Assembly (NCBI RefSeq): GCF_006439395.2
Contig: NZ_CP083950.1
Location: 1,364,001 to 1,428,000, forward strand
Direction of reading: 5' to 3'
Origin: Mesorhizobium sp. B4-1-4
GTDB taxonomy: Bacteria > Pseudomonadota > Alphaproteobacteria > Rhizobiales > Rhizobiaceae
DNA length: 64,000 bases
How positions within the stretch are numbered: the stretch's first letter is position 1; the number at the start of each line of letters is the position of its first letter. A model generated the notes under the pieces. That model ran no database searches, was not told where the DNA came from, and saw only the letters and a list, made by a program, of their open reading frames with translations. Below, piece by piece: positions 30,178 to 38,899 of the stretch. The position numbers were made by a program, and so were the translations under genes.

Positions 30178-31173
30178 TCATGCCAGTCTTTGGCGAATGG
30201 TTTGCTTGAATGCGTCGAGCAGCACGGCGGCCAGCACCAATAGGCCGTGGATGACCTGGGTGAAGTTGGCCGGCAGCCCCATCAGATTGATAGCGGTGTT
30301 GATAGCCGAGAGCAGAAGCACGCCGGCATAGACGCCGGGCAGGGTGCCGACGCCGCCTTTCAGGCTGACGCCGCCGATGACGACCGCGGCAAAGGCGTTG
30401 AACAACAGGCCAACGCCAAGATTGGCGGTGGCGCCCGAGGTGCGGATCGCGAGCAGCCAGCCGGCGAGCCCGGCGATGGCGCCGGCGAGCACGAAGGCGA
30501 TGATGAGGTTGCGGTTCACCCGGATGCCGGCGCGGAAGGTAGCGGTTTCGTTGCCGCCGATCATCACCAGGTGCCGGCCAAACGGCGTCTTGGCCATGAT
30601 CAGCGAGAAGACCACGAAACAGGCGATGGCGATCCAGGCGGTAAGCGGCAGGCCGATCAGCCGCTGGATACCGAACCAGCGGATGGCCGGCGCCAGATCC
30701 TGCGCCGAGCGGCCGCCCGAAATGACCAGCACCAGGCCGCGCACCCAGATGTAGGACGCCAGCGTGATGATGAAGGCGCTCATCTTGACCTTGACGACGA
30801 GCAACCCGTTGAAGGCGCCGATCAGCCCGCCGACGGCCAGCGCCAGCAGCAGCGACACCGGGACCATCAGCCATTCCGGGTGCAACTGGATGCCAAGGCC
30901 GATGCCCGATGAGCAGAACAGGATGCCAACCACCATGGCGCTGAGCGCGGCAACAGATTCGACCGACAGGTCCATGTGGCCGGCGATGATGACCAGCGCC
31001 AGGCCGATCGACATGACGCCGAGCACACTCGAGGCTTCGATGATGTTGGCGAAGATGCCGAGTTGGAAATAGTTCGGGATGAAGATGGAGAACACCACCA
31101 GCACGAAGACCAGCATGAACCAGACAAGGTTGTCGAGGACGAACTCCAGGGCATGGCGTGTGCGGGGGTTCAT
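30178..31173 (-). CDS. Ribose/fructose-type ABC transporter permease
   Basis: CUT2 permease of 331 aa with eight to ten membrane segments. SIGLALVIIAGHMDLSVESV near residue 67 and NGLLVVKVKMSAFIITLAS are family hallmarks, and GGNETATFRAGIRVNRNLI is the cytoplasmic loop contacting the ATPase. The homodimer forms the channel. MNPRTRHALEFVL is chosen as start since upstream residues are non-conserved. It follows the binding-protein gene after a strong hairpin. Confidence 0.92.
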   Translation of the reverse strand: MNPRTRHALEFVLDNLVWFMLVFVLVVFSIFIPNYFQLGIFANIIEASSVLGVMSIGLALVIIAGHMDLSVESVAALSAMVVGILFCSSGIGLGIQLHPEWLMVPVSLLLALAVGGLIGAFNGLLVVKVKMSAFIITLASYIWVRGLVLVISGGRSAQDLAPAIRWFGIQRLIGLPLTAWIAIACFVVFSLIMAKTPFGRHLVMIGGNETATFRAGIRVNRNLIIAFVLAGAIAGLAGWLLAIRTSGATANLGVGLLFNAFAAVVIGGVSLKGGVGTLPGVYAGVLLLSAINTAINLMGLPANFTQVIHGLLVLAAVLLDAFKQTIRQRLA

Positions 31174-31245
31174 GGCATGATCCGGCTGGCGGCATGGCCC
31201 CAAATTTCAATCGGGACCGTGCACGGATTGAAGTTGCGGGGAGGT

Positions 31246-31268
31246 GCTCCGGGCCGTTGGCCCGGAGC
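31246..31268 (-). other. Perfect hairpin between binding-protein and permease genes
   Basis: GCTCCGGGCC (31246-31255) is exactly complementary to GGCCCGGAGC (31259-31268). It sits 15 nt after the binding-protein stop and lacks a T tract, the same layout as the hairpin at 23577-23607 in the other sugar operon. Confidence 0.7.
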
Positions 31269-31283
31269 GTTTCGTCATCTCAC

Positions 31284-32324
31284 CTATTCGACGGCCTTGA
31301 CGGTATCCGTCGGCGCCTTCTGGTTGCCCCAGAAGGCCGGATTGTCGACGTTTTCCTTGGTGATGGCGGCACCCGGGATCTTGATGTTCGGTCCCCAAGC
31401 TTCCTTGGTCACGACCGACTTCAGCCCGAGAACGTCATAGTCGCCGGGCTTGATCTCCTGCTTGTTGGCGACCTTGTCCATGAACATGGCGACCGCCGCT
31501 GCCTGCGCGTAGAGCGGCTGCTCGACTTCGACGTTGAGCCAGCCCTTGCGGATCAGGTCGAGGCCAACCGGCGCGCCGTTCGAGCTCATCAGCATGACGT
31601 CGCCGGGCTTCTTGCCGGCGGCCTCGAGCGAGGCGACGGCGGCGACCGATAGGTGTGCGGCGTGACTGAAGATCAAGTCGATGTCGGGATTGGCCAGCAT
31701 CTGGTCGGCGACGATGGTTCCAGCATTGCTCGCCTCCCACTGCATGGCCGGCAGCGAGATGATCTTGACGTCCGGGAACGCTTTCATCTTCTCCTCAAAG
31801 CCCTTCTGGATGTCGAGCGTATAGGGATCGCCGGGATCGCCGAGCACCTGCAGGACCTTGCCCTTCACCGATCCGTTCTTCGCCTTCAACAGCTTCTCGG
31901 CCTGGTCGGCGGCGATATGGCCGATCTCGACGGTACCCGCCACCGAGGTGAAATCGGAAGGCGTCGACGTGATCTGGCGATCGAATTCGACCACCGGGAT
32001 GCCGGCGGCGCGCGCCGCCTCGATGGATGGCTTCAGCGCGTTGAAATCGACGGCGGCCAGAATGATCGCCTTCGGCTTCAGTGCGATGACGTCGTTCATC
32101 TGCGACTGCTGCGCGTCGGTCTTGTTGTCGGCGTTCAGCGTTTTCATCTCATAGCCGACCTGTTTCAGGAACAGTTCCAGCGCGGTCACGGAGCCGGTCT
32201 GGAATTCATCCAGCAAAGTCGGCACCAAATAGTAGACGGTACCCTTGGACTGGGCGAATGCCGGCGTGAGCGTGGCAAAGGCCAGTGCCAGGATACCGGA
32301 GACAGCAAGAAGTATTCTCTTCAT
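31284..32324 (-). CDS. Periplasmic sugar-binding protein, ribose-binding family
   Basis: A 346-aa receptor with a Sec signal peptide ([19 protein letters not shown], cut near AFAQ). The mature protein starts [19 protein letters not shown], and the repeated pattern [30 protein letters not shown] and [15 protein letters not shown] matches the periplasmic-binding-protein-like I fold. Encoded between the ATPase and the permease. Candidate ligands are pentoses, hexoses or polyols. Confidence 0.92.
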   Translation of the reverse strand: MKRILLAVSGILALAFATLTPAFAQSKGTVYYLVPTLLDEFQTGSVTALELFLKQVGYEMKTLNADNKTDAQQSQMNDVIALKPKAIILAAVDFNALKPSIEAARAAGIPVVEFDRQITSTPSDFTSVAGTVEIGHIAADQAEKLLKAKNGSVKGKVLQVLGDPGDPYTLDIQKGFEEKMKAFPDVKIISLPAMQWEASNAGTIVADQMLANPDIDLIFSHAAHLSVAAVASLEAAGKKPGDVMLMSSNGAPVGLDLIRKGWLNVEVEQPLYAQAAAVAMFMDKVANKQEIKPGDYDVLGLKSVVTKEAWGPNIKIPGAAITKENVDNPAFWGNQKAPTDTVKAVE

Positions 32325-32363
32325 GTCATTGGCTCCCTGTTAAGCCGGACCCCTCTTTATCCC

Positions 32364-33128
32364 TCAGCCTGTCGGTCCGGCACCGGCAAGCGTCTCCCCG
32401 GTGATCATGTTGATCACCGCATCGGGACTTGTTTTGTTTCTGGCGACATCGCCGGCCACGACACCCTGCCGGATCACCACGATCCGGTCGGCGACCTGAA
32501 AGGCCTGCTGCATGATATGGGTGATGATGACGACGCCGATGCCCTGGCTCGCCACCTGGCGGATCATGTCGAGGCCGCGCCGCGTCTGCTCGACGCCAAG
32601 GGCGGCGAAGGGCTCGTCGAGCAGCACCAGCTTGCCGCCCCAGTGCACGAACCGGTTGAGTTCGATGGCCTGCCGCTGGCCACCCGAGAGATGCTCGACA
32701 TTGGTGCGCAGTGACGGAATGCGGGTGCCGGCGCTGGCGAGCGCCTTCCCGACGACGGCCTCCATGGCACGCTCGTCGAGCACGGGAATGCCGAGCACCT
32801 TCCTGGTGATCTCGCGGCCCATGAAGAAATTCGCCACCACATCGACATTGGTGCACAGCGACAGGTCCTGGTAGACGGTCTCAATGCCCGCCGCCTTGGC
32901 TTCCGCCGGGGACCTCGCAAGAAACTCCTTGCCCTCGAACAGCATGCGGCCCGAGGTCGGCTCCAGTCCGCCTGATATGATCTTGACCAGCGTCGATTTG
33001 CCGGCGCCATTGTCGCCGAGCAACGCCACCACTTCGCCCTTGCCGATGGAAAAGCTGATCCCCTTCAGCGCTTCGATCGCGCCATAATTCTTGGTGACGT
33101 TGTCGAGCACCAGCAGGGGTTCGCTCAT
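32364..33128 (-). CDS. Sugar ABC transporter ATP-binding protein, single-domain FrcA type
   Basis: ATPase of 254 aa with Walker A GDNGAGKST near residue 39, signature LSGGQRQAIELNRF, Walker B LVLLDEPFAALG and H-loop IITHIMQQ. Ribose-type importers usually have a two-domain ATPase of about 500 aa; this is the half-size form known from rhizobial fructose importers (FrcA). Its ATG overlaps the stop of the ROK regulator gene (ATGA), so regulator and ATPase are translationally coupled. Confidence 0.92.
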   Translation of the reverse strand: MSEPLLVLDNVTKNYGAIEALKGISFSIGKGEVVALLGDNGAGKSTLVKIISGGLEPTSGRMLFEGKEFLARSPAEAKAAGIETVYQDLSLCTNVDVVANFFMGREITRKVLGIPVLDERAMEAVVGKALASAGTRIPSLRTNVEHLSGGQRQAIELNRFVHWGGKLVLLDEPFAALGVEQTRRGLDMIRQVASQGIGVVIITHIMQQAFQVADRIVVIRQGVVAGDVARNKTSPDAVINMITGETLAGAGPTG

Positions 33129-34291
33129 GCCGCGATCTCCTTTGCTGTCAAAAGATCGCGACCGCGTTCTCGCTCGGCCGCGAACATCTGGCCGAAGCGG
33201 GGGGAAAGCACTCCGGAAACCGCGAGGGCGGCGGCGCCGCGCAGCACCGAATGTTGACCGCCGCGCGCGACCATGACCCGCGGCGTCGTCCGGTCCTTGC
33301 GCGCGGAAACGGAGTTGTGCAGGCCGTTGGTGGAACCAGCCAGCCGCTCGAGCAGATCCGTGGACGCCAGCCCGCCGAGGATGACCGTTTCGGGATCGAA
33401 CAGGTTCTCGATGATAGCGATGGCATTGTGAAAGATCGGCGCGACATGCGCGACCCAATCGGCCTCGCTGCCGTTCCAGCGCCGGAGCGCCTCGAGCGAC
33501 AGGTATCGTTCGAGGCAACCCCGGTTGCCGCAGGGGCAAGCCTCGCCACCGGGAACGACCGGGATATGGCCGATCTCGCCGGCATTTCCCCAGGCGCCGC
33601 GCAGCGCGCCGCCGTCATGGACCATGACGCCGCCAAGGCCGACGCCGAAATAGAGGTAGTAATATTCGGAGAATTGAGCGCCGAGCCCGTAGAGACGCTC
33701 GCCCATCGCGGCCGCCGCCATGTCGGTCTCAAAGAAGGCCGGCAGCCCGGTCGAGGCCGCCAGCCGCTCGCGCAGCGCCACGTCCTTCCAGCCGGTCATG
33801 GTGGTCGGGCCGACAAAACTCATGGATTCCACACCGAACGGCCCAGGCAGCGCCATGCCGACCCCCAGAACCCGTCCGCCGACCCGCAATCTGGTCAATT
33901 CGACCACCATTGCGCCGATCAGGTCGAAGGCATGGTCCGGCGTCACATTGGGGGCTTCGCGGTAGGTGCTTTCGACCACGTCGCCGCTCAAGTTGGTCAG
34001 AGCGGCATCGATGCCGAGCGGCGTCAGGTGGATGCCTACGGCATAGCCACCTTCCGGGTTGATGCGCAGCGTCGCCGGAGGCAGCCCGCGTCCCTTGGGC
34101 TCCTCGCGCAGGGACAGGATATAGCCCTGTTCCTCCAGTTCGCGAACGATGGTCGACACCGTCTGGACGGTGAGGCCGACATGTGTGGCGATGTCGCCAC
34201 GCGCAATGGGACCGTGCCGGCGGATGGACTCCAGCACGATGCGCCGGTTGTAAGGCCGCCCGAACTCCTGATTGGTCCCCCGCAATGCCAT
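33125..34291 (-). CDS. ROK-family transcriptional regulator
   Basis: A 388-aa repressor-type protein. The N-terminal winged helix-turn-helix spans about residues 15-75 (GDIATHVGLTVQTVSTIVRE), followed by the sugar-kinase-like ROK domain. The ROK zinc motif reads GEIGHIPV then CPCGNRGCLE, with His and the CxCxxxxC cysteines. The catalytic-type residues of true kinases are less clear, as in other ROK regulators. First gene of the operon it presumably controls; the inducer would be the transported sugar or its phosphate. Confidence 0.92.
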   Translation of the reverse strand: MALRGTNQEFGRPYNRRIVLESIRRHGPIARGDIATHVGLTVQTVSTIVRELEEQGYILSLREEPKGRGLPPATLRINPEGGYAVGIHLTPLGIDAALTNLSGDVVESTYREAPNVTPDHAFDLIGAMVVELTRLRVGGRVLGVGMALPGPFGVESMSFVGPTTMTGWKDVALRERLAASTGLPAFFETDMAAAAMGERLYGLGAQFSEYYYLYFGVGLGGVMVHDGGALRGAWGNAGEIGHIPVVPGGEACPCGNRGCLERYLSLEALRRWNGSEADWVAHVAPIFHNAIAIIENLFDPETVILGGLASTDLLERLAGSTNGLHNSVSARKDRTTPRVMVARGGQHSVLRGAAALAVSGVLSPRFGQMFAAERERGRDLLTAKEIAA

Positions 34292-34557
34292 GCTTGCGCC
34301 CTCGGTTGACGCAAGGTTCGCACCAAAGATTTATTCAGTCAAATGGAATTCAAAAATAGATCGAGCTAACACCGATGAAATGCATGTCCACCGGCGCGCG
34401 GTCGCAGTGAGGGTTGACGATACTGCCACGGTCGTGGGGCCAGTCGTCCGTCGGTCGAAACGGAGGCCGCATGGATGAGGAGTAGGCGGCTCGCCGGATT
34501 GGCCGCGGAGCGGGGCAGACTGTTCTGAATTCCCAGGCGGACGAACAGACCAGCGCC
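34292..34557 (-). promoter_or_regulatory. Upstream region of the ROK-ABC operon
   Basis: 266 nt without a gene. An unusually AT-rich patch at about 34328-34370 lies 40-80 nt before the ROK start and on the minus strand contains TTGAATTCCATTTGACTGAA, a plausible promoter/operator area. No exact palindrome could be fixed by eye. Confidence 0.4.
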
Positions 34558-35862
34558 TCAGAGAAACTGTGCGACCTTCTTGCCGACTGTGAGAAAGCGC
34601 AGAGGATCGATCGCCTCGCCATTGTGGCGGACTTCATAGTGCAGGTGCGGGCCGGTCGAGCGGCCGCTGCTGCCGGTCTTGCCGATGATGGCGCCTGCGT
34701 CAAGTTTCTGGCCTATGCTGACGTCGATTTCGCTCAGATGCCCGTAACGGGTCGCAAAACCGTTGCCGTGATCGACTTCCACCATGCGGCCATAACCGCC
34801 GTTCCAGCCGGCCTTGGTGACGACACCGGGCGCGGTGACCCGGGCGACCATGCCGATGGGCGCCCTGAAATCCATGCCCGAATGCAGCGCGGCGGTGCCG
34901 AGGATGGGATCGGTGCGCACTCCGAACGGGCTGGTGACGGAATGGCCGGGAGCGGGGTTGGCAAGCGGCAGCTGGCGCGCTTCCTTCTTGAGATGATCAA
35001 GCGTGTCCAGCGCTTCGTCCAGTTCCTTGACCTTGCTGTCGAACATCATTGAACTGTCGAGCGGGATCAGCGGTCCGCCGACATCGCTTTCGTTCTTGCC
35101 GAAATCGTTGTCGACCGGCAGTCCGGCCGCCTGCAGCGCCTGCTGGATGGCATCGGCGCTTTTATAGGCATTGTCCGCGAGCGTGCTGATGCGGGTGAGT
35201 TGGTCGTTCTCGATGGATTTCAGCGACTGGTTGATCGAGACGAATAGCTTGTCGGCACGATCGGCGGCTGAATCGCTGGGCAGCGGATCGGTGCGGGTCG
35301 ACCACAGGGAGAATGGCCTCGTATCGGCAGCGCCCAGGTCGGCGCTCAGGCTGGCGACCGCATAATTCCGCGCCGGCTGGTTGATGCTGCCGGTCACCTC
35401 GGCGCGCTTGTCAGTCTTGGCAGCCGTTGCCGGATCCTCGGCGGGCACCGCTCCGACCTCGTTCTCGGCGCGTTCGAGCAGCGGACCGAGACGGCCGTGA
35501 CGCTGGCTGAGCTGCGTCTGGCGTTCAAGCAGTTCGCTGACCTTGGTCTCCATCAATTGCTGGTCGAGAAGCTGCCGGCTGGTGATGCGGTCGACCTGCG
35601 CACGAAGCGCCGAAATGCGGTCTTCGTAGGCTTGCTGCATGCGCGCCTGGCGCGCGGTGGTGGCGCCGATCAGGTCATCGCGCAGCACGAGATAGGACGT
35701 GGCCAGGAGGTAACCGATGGCGATGGCGGCCAGCGCGGAACCGATGAATGCCGCGAGCCAGGGCCGGATCGTGAAGTGCCGGATCTCGTTGCCCCGTGCG
35801 ATGATGACCGTGTGGGGTTCCTTGCGCCTGCCGAAGACTGCGGACTGACCGGTTGCGTTCAC
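34558..35862 (-). CDS. Membrane-anchored M23-family (LytM) peptidoglycan endopeptidase
   Basis: A 434-aa protein. Residues 1-35 are cytoplasmic, AFIGSALAAIAIGYLLATSYL forms one membrane segment, and a coiled-coil region (about 70-130, rich in Gln, Glu and Arg) follows in the periplasm. The C-terminal LytM domain has complete zinc ligands: HSGMDFR (His and Asp) and HLHYE (HxH), with GYGRMVEVDHGNGFATRYGHL before them. A complete site suggests real cross-link hydrolysis, not just an EnvC-type activator role. Divergent from the desaturase operon across 292 nt in which I see no gene. Confidence 0.92.
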   Translation of the reverse strand: MNATGQSAVFGRRKEPHTVIIARGNEIRHFTIRPWLAAFIGSALAAIAIGYLLATSYLVLRDDLIGATTARQARMQQAYEDRISALRAQVDRITSRQLLDQQLMETKVSELLERQTQLSQRHGRLGPLLERAENEVGAVPAEDPATAAKTDKRAEVTGSINQPARNYAVASLSADLGAADTRPFSLWSTRTDPLPSDSAADRADKLFVSINQSLKSIENDQLTRISTLADNAYKSADAIQQALQAAGLPVDNDFGKNESDVGGPLIPLDSSMMFDSKVKELDEALDTLDHLKKEARQLPLANPAPGHSVTSPFGVRTDPILGTAALHSGMDFRAPIGMVARVTAPGVVTKAGWNGGYGRMVEVDHGNGFATRYGHLSEIDVSIGQKLDAGAIIGKTGSSGRSTGPHLHYEVRHNGEAIDPLRFLTVGKKVAQFL

Positions 35863-36154
35863 GGGACCAAGCTTTCGTTTACGACACCACGACAGCTGGA
35901 TTACACATTATTAGGGTTAACAAAGGCTTGCCGGACCGAATGCGTGGCAACGAATGCACGCCGCGCGGGCGGAAGGTTGCATGAAGACCGCCAACTTGAG
36001 GCCCCGGTGTCGCGAAATCCCTGATGATCGGCACCCATGTGCTGGCAGGAGAAGCGACTGTCGCTCGCGCGATAGGGGTTAGTTTCTTAACTGTTTTCGA
36101 TTGCTTTTAGTTGACGGTTTTCGAGTAAAAGCGTGCCGGGATTTGGGATTCATC

Positions 36155-37162
36155 ATGGCGGTGGGAATACTGAGCGATCTGGTTGGCAAGATCCTCGACA
36201 GGATTTCGGGCACTGGTCTGCTGGCGACGGGGCTTTTGCTGCTGACTGCCTTTGTCAGTGCGCTCGTGGCCTATTGGCGCACGGTCGAGAATAAGAGCTG
36301 GAAGGAGTTTTTCGAGTTCGTCATCCCGCACGAGGTCATCACCCATCCCTCGGCGAAGGCCGATCTGCTTTTCTGGGTGACGAAGAAGGCCCTGATGCCC
36401 TTCCTGATGCTGCCTGCCGGCATTGTCTTCGTCACTGCGGTTGGCTACGCAACCAACTGGCTGTTTTCGACACTCTTCCAATTCCAGCCGCCTCTGGTCG
36501 AGGGGCCGGCGGGGCCGGTGACGGTGCTGATCTTCACCATCACCATGCTGCTTGCCTATGACATTTCCTATTATCTCTATCATGTTGCCCAGCATCGCTA
36601 TCCGCTGCTTTGGGAGTTGCACAAGGTGCATCACTCGGCCGAGGTGATGGTCGGGATCACCAAGGACCGGGTCCACCCGCTCGACGAGCTGATGAATCGG
36701 GCTTGGGACGGCCTCATCGTGGGAGTCTGCTTCGGCATCTGGTCGCTGATCTCGCTGAACCTTGTCGAACTGACCGTCTTTGGCGTGAACGTCTATGTCA
36801 TGCGCAACATCCTGATGATGGATTTCGTCAGGCACACGCATTTCAAGATCTCGTTCGGCCGGCTCAACAATGTGATCCTGTGTCCTCATTGGCACCAGTT
36901 GCATCACAGCACCGATCCACGCCACTACGACAAGAATTTCGGCCTGCTGTTCTCGTTCTGGGACCGGCTGTTCGGAACATTGTACGTGCCGAAGCCCGAC
37001 GAGGACTTCAAGTTCGGACTGATCGACCGCGATGTGCGCGATTATCAGTCGCTCGCAGGCCTCTATGTCATGCCGCTGAAGCGGATGTGGAGGCATATCG
37101 CCAGGCGCATGCGCCCTGGAAAACCACGGACCTCACGATCATCGGAAGGGACACGGCCATGA
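36155..37162 (+). CDS. Sterol desaturase / fatty acid hydroxylase family di-iron membrane protein
   Basis: Integral membrane protein of 335 aa with about four to five hydrophobic segments. The di-iron histidine clusters are all visible: HVAQH (HxxxH), HKVHHS (HxxHH) and HWHQLHHS (HxxHH), plus HTHF. Members hydroxylate or desaturate lipid carbons, for example sterols, carotenoids or ornithine-lipid acyl chains. The ATG at 36155 opens the conserved hydrophobic N-terminus. Its stop overlaps the start of the next gene (ATGA), so the two products probably act together on a lipid. Confidence 0.88.
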   Translation: MAVGILSDLVGKILDRISGTGLLATGLLLLTAFVSALVAYWRTVENKSWKEFFEFVIPHEVITHPSAKADLLFWVTKKALMPFLMLPAGIVFVTAVGYATNWLFSTLFQFQPPLVEGPAGPVTVLIFTITMLLAYDISYYLYHVAQHRYPLLWELHKVHHSAEVMVGITKDRVHPLDELMNRAWDGLIVGVCFGIWSLISLNLVELTVFGVNVYVMRNILMMDFVRHTHFKISFGRLNNVILCPHWHQLHHSTDPRHYDKNFGLLFSFWDRLFGTLYVPKPDEDFKFGLIDRDVRDYQSLAGLYVMPLKRMWRHIARRMRPGKPRTSRSSEGTRP

Positions 37163-38304
37163 ACGCTCCTCCTTTCGTGCTCGCTATCCCGCCGACACGC
37201 ACCTTCGAAGTCGTAACATCGGCGGAGCGGCTGGCCGAGATCACGCCGGCCTGGAGCGCACTTTGGCGGCGCGTCGGCGGGCTGGTTTTCCAGCACCCAG
37301 AATGGATCGCGGCCTGGTGGCGCACGACCCCGCACCAGGAACTGCGCACGCTCAGGATCGGACTGGCCTGGAACGGCGACCGGCTCGATGGCGTGATTGC
37401 GCTCGCCACTTTCAAGCGCTCCGGCATCCGCATGCTCGAATGGGCGGCGAAGGATCACAGCGACTATGGCGACGCGCTGTTGGCTCCCGACAACGACCCG
37501 CAAGCGCTCTCCCGGCTCTGGCAGTATGTTCTTGATCAGGGTGGATTCGACCTGATCTATCTCAACCGTCTGCTGCCGGATGCCAGTGTTCGTGCTCTGC
37601 TGAACCCGACCTCGCGCCATGGCAAGGCGCTACGGCCCAACCACCGCAGCGAAATCAGCTACCGTGTCGCCGGTCCCTGGCAGGGTGGGGCGAAATGGTT
37701 CGAGACGCTGTCCAAGAAGGCCCGGCAAAACTACCGTCGTGGCCGCAAGTTCATGGGGGAAGGCGGCGAATTGTGTTTCCGCCTGCTGGATGCGGACGAG
37801 CCGCGCGAGCCTGTGCTCGCGCGGGTTGCTGCGCTGAAGCGCCTCTGGCTCGCCCGGCATGGCCGCGTCTCGGACCTGTTCGACGAGGGCTCGCCCGTTC
37901 TCGCCGCGCTTGTTTCCGTGCTGGCCGAGCTCGGGCTGTTGCGCATCTTCGTGCTGGAGCTTGACGGCACGATTATCGCCGTCTCCATCAATTTCGAGCA
38001 GCACGGCACGATGATGGCTTTCGTCACCACCTACGATCCCGAATACGAGCGCGCCTCGCCGGGTATGGTGCTGATGATTGACTATATCCAGTGGTCGCTC
38101 GACCGCGGCTTGGCCAAGGTTGACTTTCTCTGCGGCGGCGAGGACTTCAAGCGCCGCTTCGCCACGCAATCAGTCACGCTATGGTCGATGATGGGCGCGC
38201 GCGGTCTGCGCGGCCATCTCGCCGCGCTCGCCGATCATGCGAACCATGTTGCGAAATCCTGGCGGCCGCAGCGGCAGCCGAAGGCGGAAACACCCGACGA
38301 GTAA
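37159..38304 (+). CDS. GNAT acetyltransferase of the BioF2/CelD (FemAB-like) type
   Basis: A 381-aa protein with a duplicated N-acyltransferase fold. VFQHPEWIAAWWR near residue 44 is the typical opening of the CelD/BioF2-like family, LSKKARQNYRRGRKFMGEGG near residue 190 is the linker helix region, and IFVLELDGTIIAVSINFEQ followed by YDPEYERASPGMVLMIDYIQ is the second GNAT core. GGAAGGG lies 8 nt before the ATG, which overlaps the desaturase stop. Proteins of this family transfer amino acids or acyl groups in envelope and polysaccharide pathways; the substrate is not known. Confidence 0.85.
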   Translation: MNAPPFVLAIPPTRTFEVVTSAERLAEITPAWSALWRRVGGLVFQHPEWIAAWWRTTPHQELRTLRIGLAWNGDRLDGVIALATFKRSGIRMLEWAAKDHSDYGDALLAPDNDPQALSRLWQYVLDQGGFDLIYLNRLLPDASVRALLNPTSRHGKALRPNHRSEISYRVAGPWQGGAKWFETLSKKARQNYRRGRKFMGEGGELCFRLLDADEPREPVLARVAALKRLWLARHGRVSDLFDEGSPVLAALVSVLAELGLLRIFVLELDGTIIAVSINFEQHGTMMAFVTTYDPEYERASPGMVLMIDYIQWSLDRGLAKVDFLCGGEDFKRRFATQSVTLWSMMGARGLRGHLAALADHANHVAKSWRPQRQPKAETPDE

Positions 38305-38336
38305 GGCCGGCTCGTGTGAACGTGGCATCGCCGCGC

Positions 38337-38804
38337 TCAAAGGGCGCGAACCGCCGCGAGCACTTCCTCGGCATGGTCCTTGACCCGGACCTTGCGCCAG
38401 ATCCGGGCGATCCGGCCGTCGCGGCCGATCAGGAACGTCGCGCGCTCGACGCCCATGTATTTGCGGCCATACATCGATTTTTCGACCCACAGATGGTAGG
38501 CCTCGATCACCTTGCGCTCCTCGTCGGCGGCGAGGTCGATGGTGAGGTTGTATTTCGACTTGAACTTGTCGTGCTTCCTGACGGGGTCGGGCGACAGGCC
38601 GATCACGACGGCGCCGGCCTTCTCGAATTCCGGTTTCAGCTGTGAAAAGCTGATTGCTTCCTGCGTGCAACTCGTCGTGTCGTCCTGCGGATAGAAATAG
38701 AGCACCACCGGCTTGCCGGCGGATGCGGCAAGGCTGAGCGAGCCGCCACCATCCCGCGGCAGGTCGAATTGCGGCGCAAGATCACCCACGTCGAGGTCAG
38801 CCAT
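38337..38804 (-). CDS. bcp: Bcp-type peroxiredoxin (thioredoxin-dependent thiol peroxidase)
   Basis: Peroxidase of 155 aa reducing hydrogen and organic peroxides. The peroxidatic cysteine is Cys46 in DDTTSCTQEA, where Thr-Ser-Cys replaces the common Thr-Pro-Gly-Cys. The second cysteine five residues further on in E. coli Bcp is absent here and no other Cys is seen, so it should behave as a 1-Cys enzyme. Catalytic Arg lies in GVERATFLIGRDG. Start MADLDVGDLAPQF is the family's usual N-terminus. Divergent from the AsmA-like gene. Confidence 0.9.
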   Translation of the reverse strand: MADLDVGDLAPQFDLPRDGGGSLSLAASAGKPVVLYFYPQDDTTSCTQEAISFSQLKPEFEKAGAVVIGLSPDPVRKHDKFKSKYNLTIDLAADEERKVIEAYHLWVEKSMYGRKYMGVERATFLIGRDGRIARIWRKVRVKDHAEEVLAAVRAL

Positions 38805-38899
38805 ACCGATGCCCTTGTTTGAGGTTACGCGCGAAGCCACACCGATATAGTGTCGACCGGGGATTCGTCCACGAGCGAATTCGTACAACGGAAGATTGC

